DNA of 64,000 nt, taken from NCBI GenBank assembly GCA_951394045.1, contig OX595985.1:4030001-4094000 (forward strand), written 5' to 3'. Shown here piece after piece: positions 58,250-64,000 of this stretch. The notes under the pieces are model-generated. The model was not told where the DNA came from. It did no database searches and saw only the letters and a program-made list of their open reading frames with translations. Position 1 is the first letter of the stretch. Each line of letters begins with the position of its first letter. Made by a program: the position numbers and the translations under genes. This DNA is from Nitzschia sp. DOCU1 (lineage: Eukaryota > Bacillariophyta > Bacillariophyceae > Bacillariales > Bacillariaceae).

Positions 58250-59683
58250 ATGGTAACCCAGACCAGAACGGGAGTCATTGCCGCGGCATCCACCACGGCA
58301 AACGCACCAGCCGCTGCTCCGACTGCTGCTCCAGCTGCCCCCCCTGCAGCGGGTGGTGGTGGCGGCGGCGGCGGTGGTGGTGGTGGGCCTCCTGGTGGCG
58401 GTGGCGGTGGTGGAGGTGGACCTCCTCCAGCTAATCCAGTCCAGAATCCTCCTCCAGTCCCTCCACAACGAATCCTTCTCACTCCATGGGATGGAGAAAT
58501 CGACTTGACTACTCGTCATGGTCAAAGAATGTGGGAGGAAGGAATTGAGGCGATGGATAGAAAATTCACGGGAACTGCGAAGGATCTTCCCCGTTTCATG
58601 GGTGATCTCAAAGTGCGCGTTCTCAAGTGCCGCTACAACTACATCGTTCGTTTCGGCAATCTGAGCCTCTTGTCCGACCATGGACAGATTCCATTGACCA
58701 CTGTTCGAGATGCTCGTGATGCCTACAAGGCTAAAGGTGCCCCCGCAACCTTGGGGGAGGCTCAAGAGGGAATTCATCGTCTGATGATGTTCCACTTTCT
58801 TTACGATTCGTTGGAAAATTACCCTCTCAAGAAGATTCAAAATCAACTGGACGACATTAATGAGGATGGCCCTATGTTGTTAAAGGTCATTCTGAAGTCG
58901 ACTTTTACTGCTACAAATGCGACCACGTTCTCGATCAAAGAAAAACTCTTCAATTTGGATATGAAGAGGTACAAGCACAACGTTCAAGCCTTGAATCAGG
59001 ACGTTCGTGAAAAAATGGTCGATCTCGTCGTGGCAGGTCACAGAGCCGACGATACCGAGCTCGTGATCAATTTGTTTCGTGCCTACAATACAAGCACAAA
59101 CGAGGACTTCAAGACAGCTGTGGCTTTCTGGCGTAATCAGTGGGAAACTAACGAGTTCACAGATCCTGAAGTTCTCATGGAAAAGGCTGACGAGAAGTAC
59201 ACTTCGCTCCGCGACTTTGGGTCCTGGGGAAAGAAGTCAGCAAAAGACAAGCAAATTGTCGCTTTGACCTCGCAGATCAAATCCCTCAAAGATGGTGCCT
59301 CTTCGAAGCAAAAGAAGGGCACCGGTGGTAGCAACAAGGGGTCTAGCGACACGGAACATAAACTCTCGTGGAAAAAGGATCGCTCTCTCTCCACTACTCA
59401 GGAGCTGGAGCGAAATGATAAGACTTATAAATGGTGCACTGGACCTGGACACGGTGGTACCGCAATGTGGGTACTCCACGACCCTGGAACTTGCAAAGAC
59501 TATGGTAAAGAAAAGAAATCCAAGTCGAACAAGGTCACTTTCAAGGAAAATGGCGACGACGCTGGCGCAACCGGATACAATAAAACAGCTTTGACCGGAA
59601 TGATCAAGCGCAACAACAAAGATCTTTCTGACGATGAGGTCACTTCCAAGCTCATGGCCATCATGGCTGTCATGCAGTCCTGA
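58250..59683 (+). CDS. element C Gag
   Basis: 477 residues, uninterrupted. Ala/Pro-rich start, poly-Gly/Pro stretch, conserved core (PWDGEIDLTTRHGQRMW), Lys-rich end with WCTGPGHGG...H.PGTC, a possible zinc site. TGA at 59681; Pol follows in the same frame. Confidence 0.87.
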   Translation: MVTQTRTGVIAAASTTANAPAAAPTAAPAAPPAAGGGGGGGGGGGGPPGGGGGGGGGPPPANPVQNPPPVPPQRILLTPWDGEIDLTTRHGQRMWEEGIEAMDRKFTGTAKDLPRFMGDLKVRVLKCRYNYIVRFGNLSLLSDHGQIPLTTVRDARDAYKAKGAPATLGEAQEGIHRLMMFHFLYDSLENYPLKKIQNQLDDINEDGPMLLKVILKSTFTATNATTFSIKEKLFNLDMKRYKHNVQALNQDVREKMVDLVVAGHRADDTELVINLFRAYNTSTNEDFKTAVAFWRNQWETNEFTDPEVLMEKADEKYTSLRDFGSWGKKSAKDKQIVALTSQIKSLKDGASSKQKKGTGGSNKGSSDTEHKLSWKKDRSLSTTQELERNDKTYKWCTGPGHGGTAMWVLHDPGTCKDYGKEKKSKSNKVTFKENGDDAGATGYNKTALTGMIKRNNKDLSDDEVTSKLMAIMAVMQS

Positions 59684-59758
59684 AGGGGACGCCTGTGGGA
59701 AGCCATGGTGGCATCCTGCAGGCTCATCTGGTGACTAGCCTGGCTAGTCTGTATCTTT

Positions 59759-62700
59759 ATGAAGCTTTGTGTATTTGCGCATTTTAACGTGGGTGAACCA
59801 AATCCTTATACGGTTCACTCAGTGTTTTCGAGACACAAGCATGCTCCGCAAAAGATCAGGCCAGCCCGCCGGCCCCCGATCACGATTTGTGCTCTATCTG
59901 AGACCTACTGCGTCCTCTCACACATCCAGTTGCGAGTGAGCTTTTTGGTTCTGATACCATGGCTTGCGACAGTGATTGCGGATGATTGTCAAGTCATGAA
60001 CGAGTTATCACCTTGCTCTGTTCTAGAACCCATTTTGTTATTTCTTCTCGTTGGATCGTGTCTCCTTTACCGGCGACCGCCCGACAAATTCTTTGCCCTG
60101 CCAAACGACATCATTATTGCTGTGGCTCCTAAAGGGGCAAACATTCGAAGATTTCTGCGCATTATCGTTTTCTCGATTCTGACTTTTCTCCTGACGAGCC
60201 AATTGCCCGACATTTCATTCCAAGGACTGTTCAAAGTATCGAAGGCTCGGCACTCAAGCTGTCAACATGAACATTGCGCATTCATGGCAATGCTTGAAAA
60301 GGAGAGCTCGCCCCGCTTGATCGGTGACTGGGACTCTGACTCCATTCCAATAGTTGTCGACTCAGCCAGCTCCGCCTCCATGACACCGTTCAAAAGTGAC
60401 TTGCGGAACATCAGACCTTACAAGTCATTGGTAACAGGTTTTGGTGCAAGCAATATTACGCATGTTGGCGAGGTATCTTGGTGTGTTAAGGACATCAACG
60501 GCAACAACGTCTATCTCGAAGACGATACTTGCTACTATGCTCCAAACGCTCCGTATCGGTTGCTCTGCCCACACAACTGGAAAAAATGTCGCAACAAGAA
60601 GCGATACGAGGCGGGAGAAACAGAGGGAGATCAGGCAACTTTCATGCTATCCCCCGATGACTTGGACGATGACTACGTTCTATCTCGGAATCGTGGAAAA
60701 ACCCTGGTGACGTGCAAGATTGATCCTTCGAACAATCTGCCTACTGTTTACACTACGGGCGAATATCGCGAGTTCAAGGCCTTTGTTTCGGCATTCCAAG
60801 CCTTCCCGAACGTTATCAAGGATGATGATGACGACGAAATGGGAGAAGCTATGTCAATTGCTGCGGATTCTGACGACGACACCGTTCAGGATCATGACGC
60901 AGAGAGCTTCGCAACACCGTCGAAAGCAAAGAGGGTGGATTTTTCTGTGGGTCCGAATCAAAAGGAACCAACTGTTTCGATCGATGATCCGATTACTCAT
61001 CGAGACGAAGAGCTCTTTCTTTCCTGGCATCTCAAGCTCGGTCATGCCCCCTATCAATATATTCGTTGGGCTGCACAGCTCAGAATCCTGCCACCCAAGC
61101 TGAAGAAAATACGGAACGTCGTATGCCCTGCATGCATGTATGGCAAGCAGAAGCGACGACCGTGGCGAACTAAAGGGTCGGCAGAACAACAAGGAAAGAT
61201 CAAAAAGGCAACTCGACCAGGCGAATGCGTCTCGGTTGATCAATTAATTTCCGGCGTTCCAGGTCTCGTGGGACAAACGACTGGTAAATTGACGAAGAGT
61301 CGATACATGGTGGCTACGATTTTTGTGGACCACTACTCGGATCTCGACTACGTTCACGTGCAAGCCTCCACTTCGGCGGAGGACACCATTGAAGCAAAAC
61401 AAGCCTTCGAGAAATTTGCACTCGATCGTGGCGTCAAAATTGAACAATATCATGCCGACAATGGCATTTTTGCATCTAGAGGTTTTAGGGAAGAGGTGCA
61501 CCGCTGTGGCCAAAAGCTAACCTTTTGCGGCGTTGGCGCTCATCATCAAAATGGGGTGGCCGAACGTCGCATCCAAGACCTCACCGACTCTGCTCGAGCA
61601 ATGCTAGCTCATGCATCTCATTGCAATCCCGCTGTGACTGCTCATTTGTGGCCGTATGCTTTGCGGCATGCGAGCTACACGAGACGAATCCTGCCCCGCA
61701 ATGGGCATAGCAAGAGTCCAGAAGAGTTCTTTACAGGAGCTCCAGTTCGTCCGACAACGAAATATTTGCATCCCTTTGGTTGCCCCGTCTATGTTCTGCA
61801 GGCAGCGCTTCAGAGTGGGGGAACACAACCAAAGTGGAACATTCGATCAAGAGTTGGCGTTTATCTGGGCCATTCAGCCCAGCACGCACCAAGTGTCGCA
61901 CTCATTCTGAATCCGACGACAGGCTACGTGTCGCCACAATTTCATTGCATCTACGATAACAAGTTTGACACTCCAAGTCGTGACAAAAATTTTTCTCAGC
62001 TATGGGCCGAGAAGGCCGGATTATCAGAGGAGCCTGAACAAGAACCTTCATTTGATTTCCCTTCAAACGATTATTTAGGCAAAGCAATCCCAACGCATCT
62101 GCAGATTCCTTTTGAGCCTCCCGTTCTGGCAGCCGAAGAGCTGCCAACGCAAGACGAGTATAATTTCCCAATTCCCGATGATGAAGGAGATGATGCTCCG
62201 AATGAAAATCAAGATTCGGTTCTTGACGAATTTGATGATGACCAGCCTGATCAAGAACCCCCAAATCCCATGCAAGAGCAAGAGGGAGCAATTCAGTCTC
62301 CATTCTTTGCTGATGAACCGATTAGAACAACGAGAAGTGGCCGTGTGATTCAACGAACTCGCCGGCTTGCAGAGTCCGAACTGTTACCAAGACTTCGTTC
62401 TCTGGTCTCTGTTGTTCATCATGTGACAAATGTGTTGTCTCGATTGGACGATGACAGCCTCAATGAGCTGACAAAGTTCGTTGCTTTTCCAGCAAGTTTG
62501 GCAGACAACGACACGATGTACCTCAAGGAAGCGATGCGGCAACCAGACAAAGACAAGTTTCTGGAAGCCATGGTCAAGGAAATTGACGATCATACTCGCC
62601 AAGGACATTGGAGGGTGACGACTAAAGCTGAAATGCGTTCAAGGGGCTACAACTACAGGCCAATCATGGCAATTTGGTCCTTTAAACGCAAGCGCAATCC

Positions 62701-62914
62701 ATTTGGTGAAATTACCAAGTACAAGCTCGCCTCTGTTGCCACGGAGGCCAAACCATCAAAGGCGTTCACTATGAAGAATCTTTCTCTCCAGTGGTCGCTT
62801 GGTCAACTGTCCGACTCATGCTTACACTTTCCGAAGTCTACGGATGGCATGCGAGACAGATTGATTTTGTTCTTGCTTTCCCACAGGCAAAGGTCAAAAC
62901 GGACATTTACATGA
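59759..62914 (+). pseudogene. element C Pol, interrupted by a one-base deletion
   Basis: Open from ATG 59759 (in B the start corresponds to 59705; here a TGA at 59732 intervenes where B has CGA). Two or three hydrophobic stretches (FLVLIPWLATVIA; ILLFLLVGSCLLY; IIVFSILTFLL) precede the protease-like VVDSASSASMTPF. Then come pre-integrase, integrase (HADNGIF, HHQNGVAERR) and an acidic linker. Near 62728 one base is missing (tacaagctcgcc against tacaaggctcgcc in B), so the reverse transcriptase is out of frame to 62914 and beyond. Confidence 0.85.
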
Positions 62915-64000
62915 ATGTACCGGAAAAATTTCGTGTCAATTCCAAAGGGGCAATGATCCTCGATGAAAAGGCCCCTCATCCTTCGAAGCAAGACTCTTGT
63001 GTGAAGTTAATTCAAAACGTTTATGGATTGGTCGATGCCAGTTTGACCTGGCATCAGCACATTTCCAAGGGCCTTGAGGATTTTGGATTCAAAAGAAGCC
63101 AAACGGATCCATGCCTGTTTACGAGAAGTGGCCGGGTAATCCAACGAACTCGCCGGCTTACAGAGTCCGAGTTATTACCAAGACTTCGTTCTCTGGTCTC
63201 CATTGCTCATCACGTGACCAATTTGCTGTCTCGCTTGGACGACAATAGCCTCAATGAGTTGACAAAGTTTGTCGCCTTTCCTGCAAGTCTGGCAGATAGC
63301 GACACGATGTACCTCAAGGAAGCGATGCGGCAACCAGACAAAGATAAGTTTCTGGAAGCCATGGTAAAGGAAATTGATGATCATACTCGTCGTGGACATT
63401 GGAGGGTGACGACTAAAGCCGAAATGCGTTCTAAAGGTTACAATTATAGGCCAATCATGGCAATTTGGTCCTTTAAACGCAAGCGCAATCCATTCGGCGA
63501 AATAACCAAGTACAAGGCTCGCCTCTGTTGCCACGGAGGCCAAACCATCAAAGGCGTTCACTACGATGAATCGTTCTCTCCTGTAGTCGCTTGGTCAACT
63601 GTGCGACTAATGCTTACACTTTCGGAAGTCTATGGATGGCATGCTCGGCAGATTGATTTTTTTCTCGCTTTCCCGCAGGCAAAAGTTAAAACGGACATTT
63701 ACATGAACGTGCCCGAAAAATTTCGTGTCGATTCCAAAGGCGCGATGATCCTCGTTGAAAAAGCCCCTCATCCTTCGAAGCAAGACTCTTGTGTCAAGCT
63801 AATTCAAAACGTTTACAGATTGGTCGATGCTAGTTTGACCTGGCATCAGCATATTTCCAAAGGCCTCGAGGATTTCGGATTCAAGAGAAGCCAAACTGAT
63901 CCATGCCTGTTCATTAAAGGCAACATTTTGTTCATCCTTTATGTTGATGATGCCGTCTGTTTGACGCCGAATAAAGCAGATGCAGACAAGTTGATTGTTG
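62330..64000 (+). repeat. diverged ~790-bp duplication of the RT start in element C
   Basis: acgagaagtggcc at 62330 recurs at 63121. The first copy (B-like) runs to about 63119, ...ccatgcctgttt; the second continues past that point at about 63900 into the YVDD region. The copies differ at many third positions, so this is not a simple recent duplication. Confidence 0.88.

Larger units (their letters stand above)
57858..64000 (+). mobile_element. element C: second member of the B copia family, 3' end outside the window
   Basis: 5' LTR, primer-binding site, Gag and Pol in the same layout as B; the right LTR is not in the window. It provides the uninterrupted reference for the D and G insertion sites in B. 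Pol is a mosaic: mostly 5-8% different from B, but about 61950-63119 is almost identical to B, followed by a repeat of the reverse-transcriptase start (from 63121) of the native type. Confidence 0.9.

Overview
The window looks like nuclear DNA of a diatom, most likely a pennate one. The evidence is short GT-AG introns of about 60-110 bp in compact genes, a predicted secretory/plastid-type N-terminus with Ala|Phe at the cleavage point on a giant protein, and an abundance of Ty1/copia elements of the kind common in diatoms. No prokaryotic signals were seen. The species is an inference.

Left part (1-21436), host genes: the 3' part of a NUP155-type nucleoporin gene (+, two introns); a cytochrome b5-domain gene (-) whose membrane tail lies in another frame; a membrane-anchored guanine-deaminase-like CDA enzyme (+, three introns); a microsomal prostaglandin E synthase 2-like GST/glutaredoxin-fold protein (+, one intron); cytosolic-type asparaginyl-tRNA synthetase (-); and an 11.4 kb intronless gene for a ~3,816-residue repeat protein. 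The giant protein has three cathepsin-propeptide (I29)-like modules, PFGSF repeats, long coiled coils, and ten near-identical 300-bp tandem units.

Right part (21437-64000), mobile DNA: a copia element with identical LTRs (A, 21497-27868) sits 60 bp after the giant gene. A fringe/C1GalT-like glycosyltransferase gene (-) is then cut in two by a 27.3 kb Russian-doll insertion. Copia B (28505-55762) lies in the gene, copia D (30608-50115) in B, a Helitron (about 34051-47006) in D, and copia F (34640-41064) in the last codons of the Helitron helicase. B also carries a 1.05 kb TRIM-like element (G, 51223-52267) whose terminal repeats contain a tRNA-like Pol III unit (A box, B box, T5 terminator). 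A second member of the B family (C, from 57858) runs off the right edge and is a mosaic with a B-like segment.

Every LTR-element junction inside the nest is supported by a target-site duplication, and the Helitron junction by a seamless host reading frame without duplication, so the order of events can be read directly: glycosyltransferase gene, then B, then D and G, then the Helitron, then F. F is the only element whose gag and pol both look intact. The Helitron Rep-helicase is open through two introns apart from the F insertion and an unresolved 5' end. B, C and D are decayed.
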